From Phoma sp. XZ068 (Eukaryota > Ascomycota > Dothideomycetes > Pleosporales > Didymellaceae), in the NCBI GenBank assembly GCA_004835665.1, contig RBKR01000004.1:1364001-1428000 (forward strand): a stretch of DNA of 64,000 bases. The letters run 5' to 3'. The notes under the pieces are model-generated. The model worked only from the letters and a program-made list of their open reading frames with translations, had not been told where the DNA came from and did not search any database. Shown one piece after another: positions 1-12,155 of this stretch. Numbering within the stretch: position 1 is the stretch's first letter; every line of letters begins with the position of its first letter. The translations under genes and the position numbers were made by a program.

Positions 1-421
1 CTACTTACACCTCCAACTTTGGCTTCAAGTGATCCAGTGTGAGGCGGCGAGCGCTGTATAGACTGCGTTCGTACATACATGAGTGCATGCACTACTTTGT
101 AGTAAGTTGTAGTTCTTACTCCAGAATCTTGATCTACAAGGCAGACGCCAGTACGGGACAACGTAGCAATTTAAGCGGACTCATTTGAAGCGCAATATAA
201 TTCATGCGAAGGTCTTATGCGGGGTGCATACGGTTCGGCCTGATCAGGGAAAAGATGATCCAGAATTACCCCGGCTAGGCATCTTCGGTGCATCTACCTC
301 CATAGAGCGTGACTTGGTAGCGCAGCATTGTCTTCTATATAACATACAGTGACTACATGGATCTATATACAGTATCACACTAAACAGAACTACACAGGCA
401 CAATTTGTCGTGACAGTCATT
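1..421. other. intergenic, left edge
   Basis: No coding signal is visible on either strand. The last 100 bases are presumably promoter and leader of the gene starting at 422. Confidence 0.5.
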
Positions 422-1647
422 ATGCATTCATGGCACCTTTGGTCACTGGCAGTGTGGTCCATACTGTACGCCGGCGCACAATCGTGCCTCACCGACGATG
501 ACTGCAGTCTAAATGGAATTTGCCACCCAGGGAGCAATACAAATACCACCTCCACTTGCGACTGCAACCCGGGCTGGTTCGGCGTTGACTGCGGACGTCT
601 CGACCTTGCCCCAGCTACCAGATACAGCGGGTTCAACAACACCAACTTCACTTCACCAGATCACTACAGCAATCGTGGCAACTCATCCTGGGGCGGACAA
701 ATTGTCCAGGACCAAGACGATCCGAAGCTCTTCCATCTCATTTACGACCAGTTTGCGCATGGATGTGGATTGAGTGGTTGGCGCCCGACGAGCTTCATTG
801 CAAGAGCTGAGAGTAGGACCGGACCGCAAGGACCGTACGAGTGGAAACAGAATATCACGGGGAGTTTTAGACACAACGCGTACGTGTATTGGAGCCCGGC
901 CGATGAAAAGTATCTCCTCTGGAGTATTGGCGTGGATGTGCCGGATCCAAAGCAATGTGGTGGAATCAACAAGTAAAGCCTACTTTGTAAGACATAACTG
1001 CGTGATGCCGTATCCTGACAGTACGCAGAGCACAATGGCCAAACAACATCTCTGTTTCCTCCGCCCCCGCGATCCGTGGACCTTGGACTCCCTTCAAGAT
1101 CCTCGTAAACGGGACGAATCCAGCCCCAGCACCTCTCTGGTCTCCCAGCCATCCAACAGGCGAGACCATACTCGCGGCAGAAGACCTAAAGATTTTCACC
1201 GCCCCATCCTATAACGGCCCATATAAGCAAATCTTCACCGCACCATGGAACACCTCGGACTACTCGCCAACCTGGGCGGAAGACCCGTTCCTCTGGCGCG
1301 ACAAGCGCGGCCACTGGCACGTGCTCGCACACTGGATGATCGACATTACTGAATCGAATAAAAAGTATCCTCGCGTCGGCGCGCACATGTTCTCGCGCAA
1401 CCTCACCGGGCCGTGGACGTTCAAGCTGCAAGAGGCGTTTAATTCGACGGTGAGCTTTACGGATGGAAGTATCGAGACGTTTAATCGGAGGGAGAGGCCT
1501 AAGTTGTTTTTCAGCGATGATGGGGAGGTGACGCCGCTGTATATGGTTGATGGGGTGCAGAGATTGGGGAGTACGACGGAGAGCTACACGTTGATTCAGC
1601 CAGTGGGTACGGCGTGGAGGGAATTTGAGAGAGGGTTGGGGTTTTAG
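422..1647 (+). CDS. secreted EGF-like domain protein with a five-bladed propeller (GH43-like) region
   Basis: Two exons, 422-972 and 1029-1647, separated by a 56-bp GT-AG intron; the phases match (2+1), giving about 389 residues. The first ATG is at 422; an in-frame GTG at 410 is ignored. Residues 1-19 form a signal peptide. A six-cysteine EGF-like module follows (about residues 21-58, ending GWFGVDCG). Many N-glycosylation sequons lie beyond it. The remainder has repeated W/D/G-rich strands (GPWTPFKI, WAEDPFLWRD, GHWHVLAHW, GPWTF) like the five-bladed propellers of glycoside hydrolase family 43-type proteins, so an extracellular carbohydrate-related role is inferred. Catalytic residues cannot be assigned by eye. 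It stands alone, with 3 kb of gene-poor DNA downstream. Confidence 0.8.
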
Positions 1648-4600
1648 TTTAGAGGGAATGATATGTGTATGGACATCTATGTCCTTCGGACTTGGTTGGC
1701 AATGTATCAGGACCTCTTTTTGAGAATCTAGTATAACGAGTGTCGTGAGGTGCGATTGCGAGTGGAATGTGTGGCCCTTGTATCCACTTATTGAATGTAG
1801 GATGTATGCCCAGTGAGTGGGAACTCACGAAGACGGATGTATGCTGTTAAATCGACATGTGCAAATGGACTGAGCTCTCCACCTCGAGCTCTTAATCGAC
1901 AAACCTTACCTTCAAACCGTGTATTATTTTCATGGCAATGTTTACGGAATCAACCTCAAGCGCCAAAAGGACATATTGCGGTCCTAAACAATAAGGCCTT
2001 GGTATAGTTTCCTAGCAGCGCAAAACATGACAAACTTGATTTCTCGGCCAGGCGTTTGCGTGATTTTTCCATTGATAAGGTGGTCGGCGTTGATCGCCTT
2101 ACAAACAGTGTGCTCGGCGCCGCGTTCTCCAAGGCAATAGTCTGCGGTGTCGACCTAATGACTATCCTTGCTCAATGCCTGAATCTGGAGAACATCAAGT
2201 AGATCAAAGGCGCCGTTTTCGAGTTGAAGGTATCATAGCGGAACAAAGGAGTAGGGAAGAAGATAACGACTCCAAGTCTACGAGGCTGGCGATGGCAGCG
2301 ATGACTCAGTGGACGAGATACAGCGTGTGTGATGCTCTGATAAAGTGTGGATCAAGCTACACAATCCTCCCCTTGCAAGGCACCCTGGTCTTAGCACCCG
2401 GGCACTAGGTTGCAACTACTAATCGTGATGCACATATGGGCTTGAAATGCAAGAGCACGACATCGCCGTCGGTCGCTCACCGGATGCCGTCCATGTCCGC
2501 TCCAATCAGTCTGGAAAGAGTTGGAAACACAAGGCATTTGCTGGCAAATAATTTTACTAAAAGCCCGGGCATACTATCGCCATCCCGATCTGATGGACTC
2601 GAACCGGGTCATTGGCTCCATACCTGATAACTGTGAAGATGTTGGTCTGGACAATATTCACATAAAATCATATGTATGCTTTTTGGAGGAGACAAATACA
2701 TGAGCGGAGACTTTTTCCGCCCATCTGAAGGGTTTTGCGAGGGATGACGTTCCTTGATGATACTTAATATGGCATTCGGACGGGTTTGGTTAGCTGCGAG
2801 GAGGCAGACCGGGCGACAGCTTGAGTAGAAAAGGTTTAGTTTGGGAGCGTTGTTCATGGGGGCAAGGCAGTGGTTGGAGAGGAGGTGTGGATCACTCAGT
2901 CTTGTGAGGATGCCATCATCCCAACTGTCTGCATATCTGTTTTCGGCCCGGAACCTTCTTTTGTGCAATCGGGACGGAACAATCAGCCCGGACAAAGGTT
3001 CACTGTACGAATGTTCGGCATCCCGTTTCAGCTGCATACCTAGTGGTTCGGGCGAAGCCTTCCGCTCAGCTACCATGTTGATGTACAACATCCCCACCGT
3101 ACATTTTATAGACTCTTTGCGGCTCTGTAGCATTTGTGTGCAAGCCAAACGTTGTGCGCTCTTCTTGCCCTTTCAGAGAGGTGATATTGGAAAGCTTAGG
3201 TAAGAAGAAAACTCTAAATCATCGTCATTTGATGGAGTGATGGCCTAAGATCAGGTGACGAATGGTGTCATCCTCGAACCTTCTTGAAGTCCAAGAGCGA
3301 GCAGAAGTGGCCGGCCCAACTGGTGGAACGACTACCACAGCTTGTCGGTTCTCGGAATGCTTTTGCGGGGTGCATAAGGGGCAGACGCACTCCGCACTTC
3401 CCATCAGCGAGGCAAGGATACACTCGGTATAATCGTCCGGGCGAGAAGGACGTGAACGGCACTACCTAAGGCTGGCCCGTTGAATTATGTGTCAAAAAGC
3501 GACAACGGTCCGAGAGTTTCAATGATACTTCAGCCTAGGTGGTTGGTCGCACCTCGTATCAGCTGTCGCATTCAACTGTTGAAGAGGTCCCGATCCATAC
3601 GCGAACCCTCAGAGACATCCTACCGGCGTGCATGCAAAATCTCATCAACCCACATGGTCCTGCACCTGCTTGCTCGAAGCCAATGAGAGTTCACAAAATG
3701 ACCCTGAACTTTCTTAACCATACGGACGGAAGCACTCCCGACTATAAGGATGCAGGGCTCACGTTTACCTTCCAGGAGGTGCTAATGGTGAGGTGAGGGG
3801 TTGCGTCGATCCCCGCATTCAGCATGCCCATTGGCAAACCACCACATCATTCGATACGGATCGACCTTCGCGGTCGATGCTGAAGCGCGTGTTGGGAGCG
3901 TAAGCTTGGGTATGATGAGCATGCTACCCCGGAATATATTCTTGGATGCGTTGTATAGCTTGGCCGCATGTGTGATGTCACACCGATAAGCATACGAATA
4001 CCCTTGGTCGGCATCGACGATGCATGTCTCACAGGAGCACCTTCAGGAAGTGGGTGGTGTTGTGGCAAGTGTGTACAGCACTTTCAACTAGGTGGCCAAA
4101 AAAGTTTGTATGCTCTGCCGATAAATTATCTTGGGCTGATAGACGATGTGGGACGTAACCTGATTTCATCGTGATCTCAGCTTCCATTTTGGGCCACTTA
4201 ACGTTGCGTGCTAAGGGACTTGTGGAGTAGTCGCAAGGTTCCCGGATAAGACGGAACTCGCCGAATTGACAGAAGTGCCTAGAACATTCCTGTGGAACCA
4301 TGCTTTGTACCAAGCTCAAGGGTTGTGACCGCGAAAAGGAAGGTGGTCATGCGAGAAGACACGCTACGAGATGGGCAGCATTATCGAGGGAGACGGACGT
4401 AATCACAGATAGGTACGGTGCGCGTTGTATGAACATTTTGATTAATTCGTAACATCGTTTGTAGGAAACGGTAGGTTGAAGGCCATGAGGAGCCTGATTG
4501 CAAACGCTGCGCTTCAAGCAATGCATGCATATACAGTGGGTATCATTTTCGTCTTCGGTCGTCTCTGATCTGAGCACTTCATCTCAAAGGCCGCCGCGCC

Positions 4601-4670
4601 ATAGATAGCGCCGCAGAAAAAAACACAAGATTACATGGACATGCTCATCAGTCCTTTCAAGGAAGTGAGG
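1648..4670. other. 3-kb stretch without a supported gene
   Basis: Only short overlapping frames occur, on both strands. The longest (2609-3148, minus, 179 codons) has low-complexity composition with no recognisable domain and is mirrored by a 120-codon frame on the plus strand. I see no terminal repeats or transposase motifs. It may be decayed sequence. Confidence 0.5.
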
Positions 4671-5234
4671 CTACGCCCAGGTCTTCGATGTGTTGAGACC
4701 AAGCTCTAGATGATGAGCAATCGAGGACGCATAGTCTCGCTCAGCGTTTGAGGAGTGTCGACGTCTTTGACGGCGAATTTGGTGTTCGGACTCCATAAGT
4801 TTTTCTTGTATGAAGGAACGGTACTTTGGATCCGTCTTCACTGCGTCAGTGTTCAGAAGCTCCATGAGCGTTGCTACGATCTGTTGATTGACCTCGTAGA
4901 GTTTGTGCGATTCGTCGTTATGCAGATCATCAACACTGGTCTGGGTCGCCGTGCCTGGTCTTGTAGGAACAGGCTCAGTGGCCGTAGGATATATCGAAGT
5001 ATAGTCTGTAGGCGATGCAGGTGACGATGACAGGGACTGGAATTCAGGCGAAGAGGTCGACATAGGTAGACCAAAAGGTATGGACATTGATATCCGGCGT
5101 TGAAGAGCCTCTTTCTGGGCAGCGAGCAGTATATATTTCTGCATAGATTCGTTCTAGAGCGAAGTTAGTGTTGATCATGTCCTGCAGATGGATAGACTTA
5201 CTCTGCTCAGTGAGGGTCTGGTAGAGGGAGCCAT
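4671..5234 (-). CDS. small conserved-looking hypothetical protein
   Basis: Two exons on the minus strand: 5202-5234 (11 codons, from the ATG at 5234) and 4671-5153. They are joined across a 48-bp intron with donor GTAAGT, a CTAAC branch site and acceptor TAG. Both phases are zero and the product is 171 residues. The longer upstream reading frame from 5271 ends out of phase with exon 2, so I chose 5234. There is a short helical N-terminus (QKYILLAAQKEALQRR), a Ser/Pro/Thr-rich middle and a charged helical C-terminal half with an RRQRRR run. No signal peptide, membrane segment or known domain is seen. The basic run could be nuclear targeting, but the function is unknown. Confidence 0.7.
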
Positions 5235-6858
5235 TGTGAGAGGGATTTCGGTTGTTATTGAATGATCTCAAGTTGGAATGAATCGTTGGTGTAGTCCAGC
5301 TGGAGCGGGGATAGATATATGTTAAACTTGGAGTCGGCTCAAAAGCGTTAGCTTCTCAAGTAGCTTGGTACGGTTCGAGATGCGTAACACAACGCTTGCG
5401 GAAACGGCTGAGCGAGTTTGCTGGTTGGCCGATTCGTGGTGTGATTGTGATAGGGCAGGCAAATGCCAAGTACTGCTGCAACGCGCAAGTGTCAAAGGGT
5501 AGCGGTAGGTAACGGTAATAATTGCTAATGTTAACGATGGAGGGGCTTCAGCCCTTTTGAATGCACATTATAAAATGCGCATTCTTCTAGATCGCAAATG
5601 CCATGACGTGGAATCATTGTGATGGGCTTAAGTTGAAACTGGCCGCGTACCCGCGCTTGCGCATGGACATCTTTTGAACATTTAGCTTAGCTAGGGACTG
5701 GGATAGGCTGCAAACGAAGCGCTGATTGGCTGATGGAAGCTCCCTCGTCGATCGATGTCTTTGCAAGGGTGGGTCGCGCTCACGAAACCCACACAACGTC
5801 ACCGGGGCAGACTCGCAATGGACAGCTTTTGCCAAAAGCGTGGCCCTGAAAATCTTTCGTTGGTGTGACTGAATTCCCGTACCTGCAGGCATGCAACTCA
5901 TTGCGAAACCTGCTTTTATGGCATGGTAGGCTGCTCGATCTGCCATGCGAATTCTCAGTTTGCCATCAAGAAGGGCCGGCAGAACCCTCTTCAGCCCACG
6001 AATTCCACCTAAACCACAGAGACGACCTTGGCTTGAGGCGATTTTGATCATTTAGAAAAAGAAAAACGTCTGTGAGCGCGACATTCTGATCCTCCGACGT
6101 CACAGTTTACCCGCGGCCAACTTTCTCCAACTTCGTGACGCCTCATGGGACGCCGCACAATTGATTCGATTGGGCAAAGGCTGTGGCTTTTATCAAGAGT
6201 TTGGGGGAATTCTACCTGACCCTAGGCCCCTGTGATTGATGGACGTGATAGATCGTCGCTTCTGACGCCACAGCTGAAGCTTCCCAAAAGGCTAACACAG
6301 CTGGTTTTTGTGCCCCCCTGACGTGGCTAAAATTACACGTGCCGTCGATGCGTTGGACTGTGACGTCCTGTGTCAGGCGCAAAAGTTTAGCGGCAACTCA
6401 TGATCATCGTGCGTAGAATACTATTCAGAATTCTAGCACAGAATAACCGGTTAATTGTGGGGCGGCATGTTGGTGAAGATCGTGTTTACGACAGATGGAG
6501 TCCGTGCGAAAGCAGGGCGCCGTGCAAGCAAGGACCGTTACTATGTCTTTTCGCGATGCATCGAATCTTGTTCCAGGACTAATATCAGCTTATTGGGTGC
6601 ATTTGGGGCCTAGTATATCGTGGAAGGCCTATAAGCAGCATCCTGCACCAACGAATGTATGGTAGATTCCCTTCGACTAGGTTATCGTTTCGAAACTCTA
6701 TGTTGCATAGCGTGCGGTTGAGTGCTATTGTAGAGAGTCGGTGCAGTGTACGACAAGGTCAAGCTTGACTCAAGTATGTAGCGATGCGATAGGAGCATGC
6801 GGAAGTGGCGATGATACTGTTTGTAGGGCGGCGAAGATCGAGTGGACCATCATCTCCA
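5235..6858. other. intergenic, possible upstream regulatory region
   Basis: No supported gene. A minus-strand frame at 5614-6051 has no recognisable domain and is not accepted. The stretch 6090-6370 is rich in TGACG half-sites and is listed separately. Confidence 0.5.
6096..6367. promoter_or_regulatory. cluster of TGACG (bZIP/CRE-like) half-sites plus an E-box
   Basis: GACGTCA at 6096-6102, TGACG at 6136-6140 and 6263-6267, TGACGTGG at 6319-6326 and TGACGTC at 6361-6367. The palindrome CACGTG lies at 6336-6341. Five TGACG cores in 272 bp is more than expected by chance. The region lies 0.9-1.1 kb upstream of the small gene starting at 5234 and just beyond the 3' end of the SET gene, so the target is unclear. 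Confidence 0.35.
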
Positions 6859-7458
6859 TCATGCTGCTGTCAATTGGCGTCCTGCCCAGAACCCTTTTCC
6901 ATAATTTATAAGAATCTCCTCACCACGTCCAATACCCTTTGCCCTCTTCCCACTCTTGCCAGTGCTGAGTACAAACACTCCCATCCTTTTCTCTGCAATG
7001 CCAAATCCAACATCCACCAGAATGTCGCGGAACTCGGCGTTTGGTCCGGTAGATATGCCTCTATAGTCGTTCATGAACCTTGCTTCGTTACCCATTTTTG
7101 AAGCATCCACTCCAATATCTAGTTCGCGATCCAGCGAAAGGTCGTAGTCAGACGTCTCATCTATGTCAGATTGATCATGTGTATATCCCAGATAAGGCAG
7201 TATGAAAGAATCTGGTGGTAGATGTTGGGTAGCGTAGAGTCCATGTTGACCATGCGCTGGATGTGAAGTATCCGAGATTGGTGTGATCTTTACATTCGCG
7301 TAAGGACCCTTCGTAGTCAATACTGGCTCCTTCGTTGACAAGGCTGCTTTCGATAGAAGGATTGTATTCAACTTTTCCTTGGTGAGCTTCTTTGAGTACG
7401 AAGGGGCTCGTAGATAAGCAGCCCCTTCCGGCCATTCTTTTGGCACTCGAGCTTGCAT
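6859..7458 (-). CDS. lone SET-domain protein (putative lysine methyltransferase)
   Basis: Single exon, 199 residues, ATG at 7458. The SET core is visible in order: the G-rich start (GLYATQHLPPDSFILPYLG, about residues 73-91), the NEARFMNDYRGI block (about 123-134) in place of the classical NHS motif, NAEF, and the C-terminal EEILINYGKGFW tyrosine motif (about 181-192). There are no pre-SET or post-SET cysteine clusters. A stand-alone SET domain of about 200 residues with an NDYRG signature is a recurring fungal form. Histone or other protein lysine methylation is the family role; the actual substrate is unknown. Confidence 0.85.
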   Translation of the reverse strand: MQARVPKEWPEGAAYLRAPSYSKKLTKEKLNTILLSKAALSTKEPVLTTKGPYANVKITPISDTSHPAHGQHGLYATQHLPPDSFILPYLGYTHDQSDIDETSDYDLSLDRELDIGVDASKMGNEARFMNDYRGISTGPNAEFRDILVDVGFGIAEKRMGVFVLSTGKSGKRAKGIGRGEEILINYGKGFWAGRQLTAA

Positions 7459-9083
7459 TTTGACGTGTCTTCTCGTAGTTCTGGAATAAGCGAGTCACGC
7501 CGGATAGAGCGGTAGGAGAACTCTGCTGGCCGGTGATCGAGACTCTATCAATCCTCGTACCGGAGTCTTATCTGATTCAGCAATGAGTCAATCGTTGTGA
7601 GAGCGCAGAGATCCGCGTCGACGTTGACGTGGTGAGGATGGGAGAAGAACGAGCACGCAAAGCGCAACGTTCGCAGCCTTGGCGAGCACGAGAGGTCGTA
7701 ATCCCGCGCGGCACAACATCCCACGCAACAACCATCAAATCTTTGCACGATATGATATTATAACAGAGGCGTCAAATAGCGTGTATAGGAGCACGAGACG
7801 TGCGGCCATTTGCGGGAATTGTTGACCCGAGGGTCGCTCGTATTGGTAACAGTTCATTTCGCACCCGTCAATGAATTCGATGCAACACGCGCGATAACAA
7901 TGTGGCGCTTAAAATCCATCACCTCATACGAGAGGAGGATTCTGGAGCGAGATTACACGAAGAACAACTTCCCGTAACCGCTCGTAGGAGTGGTAGCAGG
8001 CACCACGCATCGACTGGGAAGCCAATCAACGAGCGAAGCTTACCTTTCAGCAAGGTAGTACGTCAGCCCCAAGCTCAGCGAGCACACCATCTGGCGGTGT
8101 CTTGGTGCCGAGCATGCCAATCGACATGCTGTTGTGAGGAAGCGGGCAGCACAGGTTCTTCGATTTCTGCTGGACAGACCAGGCGCCTTCGGCATTCGGG
8201 CCCCTGTCCGAGTTTAGTTTGGGGTCCAGACACAACAATGCAGGAACCCGCACGTACCCTCAGCGTTGACCAACACCTCTTCAATGCGTCGGGAGACCAC
8301 CCTTTCTTGCACCCGCCATTGATGTCCGGCTATTTTTGCGCGCAAGGACAATGCCAATCACGTTCTAGCACAAGGAACGATACACACGACACTCCGCCTT
8401 GCTACCTACTCTTGGAAGCAAGTGGGGCCTTAAAGACTAGGGATTCTTGAATCTGTCCAAGCCTGCACACATTTGATCAAGTCCCTGGCCGGCGCTGCTT
8501 GTCGCGCGACGGGTCGTCACTTCACATGGCACTTGATGACGGCTTCAAGACCCTACTCGTGCACAAGTAGCTGGCGGTTGTGCACATTGTCCCTATGGAT
8601 AGTGTTTGCACTAACCTGCTTCGAGACGGAAATGGTTAGACAGGTAAGCGAACTGTTGAGGCTGCATGGACTCGTGGCAGGGGAAATTGGACGTTCATTT
8701 CGGTTCCTTGCGCCTCATCGCGTTCTGATAGGCCAACTCAGCTGCCATCAATAAATATACTCAGACGACCAGCCTTATCGAAGCTCCCCGGCAACGATAC
8801 CCCCTTTACCGTATCCACTACAACGCCACCACGGGCCAGCTTCTCCAGATGCTCGCTGGTGGATGCTACTATCGATGTGAGCCCCTGTCCGTCGATGTTG
8901 AGTCTCTTGGTCAGCTCGTATACCAAATTCCTATAAAGTAGCTTTCCCAGTACACTCATGACTTTTTCTCCTCACCCACAGTCACTACACTAATACACCG
9001 GATATCTCCGATTTCACTCGTTTCTACGACCTCCACCGCCCGTACTTAATACCAACGTACTTAATCCCAACCCTACCATCAAA
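7459..9083. other. intergenic, with weak short frames
   Basis: The 182-codon frame at 7902-8450 (plus) looks like chance: odd composition, no domain. A 73-codon minus frame at 8738-8959 has more protein-like composition and is listed separately. The last 120 bases are the promoter and leader of the wall-protein gene. Confidence 0.45.
8738..8959 (-). CDS. possible small protein or orphan exon
   Basis: 73 codons from the ATG at 8959. The composition is balanced (KLLYRNLVYELTKRL, then a Val/Gly-rich stretch and RLSIFIDGS at the end) and unlike the shadow frames nearby. No domain is recognised and no clear downstream exon was found. It is divergent from the wall-protein gene at 9084 with only 124 bp between the starts. 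It may be a gene fragment or chance. Confidence 0.25.
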   Translation of the reverse strand: MSVLGKLLYRNLVYELTKRLNIDGQGLTSIVASTSEHLEKLARGGVVVDTVKGVSLPGSFDKAGRLSIFIDGS

Positions 9084-9892
9084 ATGCGTTACACCATTGC
9101 TGCTTTCGCCATCGCCGCCGGCGTTCAGGCTGCCGCCGTCTACCCGGTTGAGACTCCTGCTTACCCTGAGTCCACTCCCGCCTACGCAGCCAGCTCTCCT
9201 CCCGCCTACGTTGCCTCCTCTTCCGCCAAGTACGAGGCTTCTACCCCCGCCTACGCTGAGTCCACTCCTGCGTACCCTGCGTACCCCGTCAGCTCCGCCC
9301 CTGCCTACGAGGTTTCCTCGCTCCCTGGCTACCCTGTCTCCTCTGCTCCCGCGTACCCTGTCGCTTCTTCCAGCGCCAAGTACGTTGAGTACCCCGTGAC
9401 TTCCACCTACGTCGTCAAGGAGACCACCTTCGTCTGCCCTACTCCTACCGTCATGTAAGTGTTGCGCTCTTCGCATAAACTGTTCGAATAGATCACTAAC
9501 GTCTTGAAGCACCTACGAGGAGAAGACCTACAGCGTCACCAAGGCCACCACTTTGACTGTATCCTCCTACAGCACCGTTGTCGTCAAGACCACCCAGACT
9601 CCTGCCGTCCCCAAGCCCTCCAGCCAGGCTCCCGTCTACAGCGCCTCCGTTCCCCCGGTCGCTCCCTCGCAGGCTCCTTACCCCAGCAAGAACGCCACTG
9701 CTCCCCACACTGTTCCCCAGGGAACTGCCACTGGCTACCCCACCAGCACCAAGCCCGCTACCGTGAGTTTATTCCGATGAGATCATTCTAGATTACAAAA
9801 CTAACCTGCTACAGCCTGAGTTCTCTGGTGCTGCTACCCAGGCTGGTGTTGGCCTTCTCGCCGTTGCCGGTGCCCTCGCTGCTTTCTTGTAA
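9084..9892 (+). CDS. GPI-anchored Tyr/Pro/Ala/Ser repeat cell-wall protein
   Basis: Three exons, 9084-9454, 9510-9762 and 9815-9892, with 55- and 52-bp introns, each with a CTAAC branch site; 233 residues. Residues 1-18 form a signal peptide. Residues 20-115 carry degenerate repeats of the form [ST]-x-PAY-[PA]-x-S, interspersed with SSSAKYE/V. Residues 124-160 are Thr/Val-rich (ATTLTVSSYSTVVVKTT), as in serine/threonine-rich fungal wall proteins. The last 26 residues (GAATQAGVGLLAVAGALAAF) are a GPI-attachment signal. It probably sits in the wall or on the outer plasma membrane. Codon use is strongly biased to C-ending codons, suggesting high expression. Function is structural by inference. 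Confidence 0.9.
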
Positions 9893-11111
9893 GCAGCTAA
9901 GGTGCTTGTTTGACTTGCTGAGTTGAGTTTGCTCAACTCTTTAGTCTTTCAAGTTCGTGGTAAAGGGGAAGGAAACGCCATCTTACGGGTAATGACTTCG
10001 ACTCTGCATCATGATACCCTCCTGCATTGCTTGGTGCATTGCGATGGGAGTTCGAGGTCATCCACGATTCCTTGCGCACATGCCGCAGCAGCATTTTGAT
10101 TGTATACTTTGACTTTATATAATACGCTTCGGTCTAAGGGCTACTCTATGGAGGTTTAGTGTGTGGGACGATGGCATTCATGTTCTTAGACTTTTGGCCG
10201 CTTGGAGAGAGTTGACAAGTGAATTAACATGGTGCTATCTTTATATTTTGGGTGTTTTGTGGTATGGCTTTCGTGACAGGCGGCATACGATTTTTAAAAT
10301 CTGGAGTTTAATAGGCTGGTTGCCACTGACGGTTGGACTAGACTTGCAACCAAGACATTTTTTCATCACTACATCAGGATCTGGACTGCAAAATTGATGT
10401 GATGCTGATCCAGCTGCCAAGGTCAAGGTACAAGCGTCAGGTACAATTCCGGGGCATGCCCCGGACCCTGACAATCGCGTAAGGCCCCTGCTTATTTGCT
10501 CTCTATCGATTGCTCGAGCGCCATCGCTCCAGATTCAGCCGCTGCGTCATTTCAAATTTCACCGACACGAACCGCGAGATGGGCGCTTGCAACCTTGTCA
10601 TTTGAATCCTCAGCAGCTGCAGCAGAGCCCATCGACGCGATGGAGACCCTAGTATGAGCTTTGACGTACTTGTTCCGTTCGACATCCTTACCCTCTCCCT
10701 CTAGGTTCTGGGAATGCACAATTCGTGGTGACCGCCACGCGCGTGATCAACGACTCAACAACGCTTGGGAGTCGGCTTTCCGTCCCGTCGAACCTCGGAG
10801 GTTCCTGCGAGACCTCGGGACGTGCGAGCAGAGTCTGGTTCAATGGCACTGACCAAGACGACGAGTCTGCTCATCAACAACAACAAGTATTGAAAAACAA
10901 AGGCCTCAAGTGGCGTCTAACTACCTAGGTAAATCACCAAAACAAGTTTTGTTTATGTTGCCTTGTCAAATTGCTTTCACTCTTTTGACAAAGATCACGA
11001 ACATCATCGTTGATGGTAGTGCCTATTGAGCCAGATCATGTCGAACTCCCATCCACCAGCTTCCCCACGAACAAGTAGTGACAAGGCAAAACCCACTCCT
11101 TCAAAGCTGAA
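9893..11111. other. intergenic
   Basis: 3' region of the wall-protein gene and the downstream side of the minus-strand cysteine-rich gene. Only short unconvincing frames. Confidence 0.5.
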
Positions 11112-11602
11112 CTAGAGTTGCCCAGCTCGGGATGTGGTCGGCTTCTGCGCACCTTTGTCGGCCAATTGATTCACTGCAGTAGGAAGCTTCGAGTCATGAG
11201 CAGGAGCAGGACCTGGGCTGGGCTCAGGAAATGGAAGGTGTGCTGACGGTCTATGGAGGCTCTGGAGTTCGTCAATGAAAGCTGAATGGCTAAGGTCGCA
11301 TTTTGCATGTCCGTGGCCGCAGTCATCAAGGCAGAATAGCGCTGCAGTCTCAGCGGCGCTGCATTGACAACAGTGGTCTTATTTCCTGTCTTCTACGGTA
11401 CAACCCTTGGTTCTGAGCACAAAAATCGCAGAGCATGCCCTCATAATTGGAGCTGCACTTGCAATCGTTATTGTCAAAACAGCCTTGTATGTCGAGTTTT
11501 GGAGCGAAATCCATGATATTGATTTTCGTCACAAATTGCAAGCGAGGCGAGTACCTGTGATGCCGCAAGCATGAAGGGTGTGAGAATCCGACCCAGACGC
11601 AT
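11112..11602 (-). CDS. split-gene small secreted cysteine-rich protein (effector-like)
   Basis: Proposed three exons on the minus strand: 11533-11602, 11397-11483 and 11112-11341, giving about 128 residues. Intron 1 (49 bp) puts a signal-peptide exon (residues 1-22, hydrophobic) in phase with a Cys exon holding NNDCKC and LCDFC. Intron 2 (55 bp is my best choice; other borders are possible) joins a third exon with DDCGHGHAKC and a Pro/Ala-rich tail. The third exon is open for about 89 codons without any ATG, so it is easily overlooked. C-x4/5-CKC-x8-C-x2-C and DCG-x4-C resemble the protein at 12156-12527, suggesting a diverged tandem copy. A TATAAAG lies at 11616-11622, close to the ATG, so the second Met (ATG at 11572) is a possible start. 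A broken copy is an alternative. Confidence 0.5.
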
Positions 11603-12155
11603 AGTTCAGATAGAGCTTTATAAGGCGTAGCTGGGAGTTTGTCTGAAGCTCAATTACGCGAAACTCGAACGTCAAAGACGAGTAACACTGAAGACATGGT
11701 GCAGGGAGAGAGGGTCAATTTAATGGACTGCTGAAGTATTCGCTGTGAATGCATTAAAGGTTGTTATTCATGTTGGCGTGTTATCCTTGGTTCATGGGGG
11801 TTCTGGCACAATGTTATACTGCAGAATATTTCTTTTCCCGATCCTCAGCATATGGTCTGAAGAGCCTTGGATGGGTGATAAAACAAATCATGGGTCACTG
11901 TCTATCTAGTTCTAGGGGAATGTACTGTTTGAGAAGATGGCAGAACAATGTCATTTTTAGTGGTGCATCGCGTCCACTTTGCTCAGCTGTGCTACAGAAT
12001 AATAGTGAGGCTCAGTTTATGCGTCATGTCCTTCATTGCAATTTACACTAGATACGAATAATGCTCTGACGTCGAAAGCATCCTAACTCCATCGTAATCG
12101 TCGTGGATTCTCAGCACTATGGCCACTCCTGATGTCCAACACCACTCCAGCCCAA
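11603..12155. other. intergenic between the two cysteine-rich genes
   Basis: Nothing beyond the TATAAAG motif (11616-11622, minus orientation) and the 3' region of the next gene. Confidence 0.5.

Noticed and set aside
2590..2625. tRNA-like GGTTCGAGTCC on the minus strand
   Set aside because: The flanking bases do not form a T-stem or acceptor stem.
2609..3148. 179-codon minus-strand frame
   Set aside because: Mirrored by frames on the other strand, no domain, gene-poor surroundings; kept only as a note.
5614..6051. 145-codon minus-strand frame
   Set aside because: No domain; sits in probable regulatory DNA.
7902..8450. 182-codon plus-strand frame
   Set aside because: Shadow-like composition; no domain and no signal peptide.
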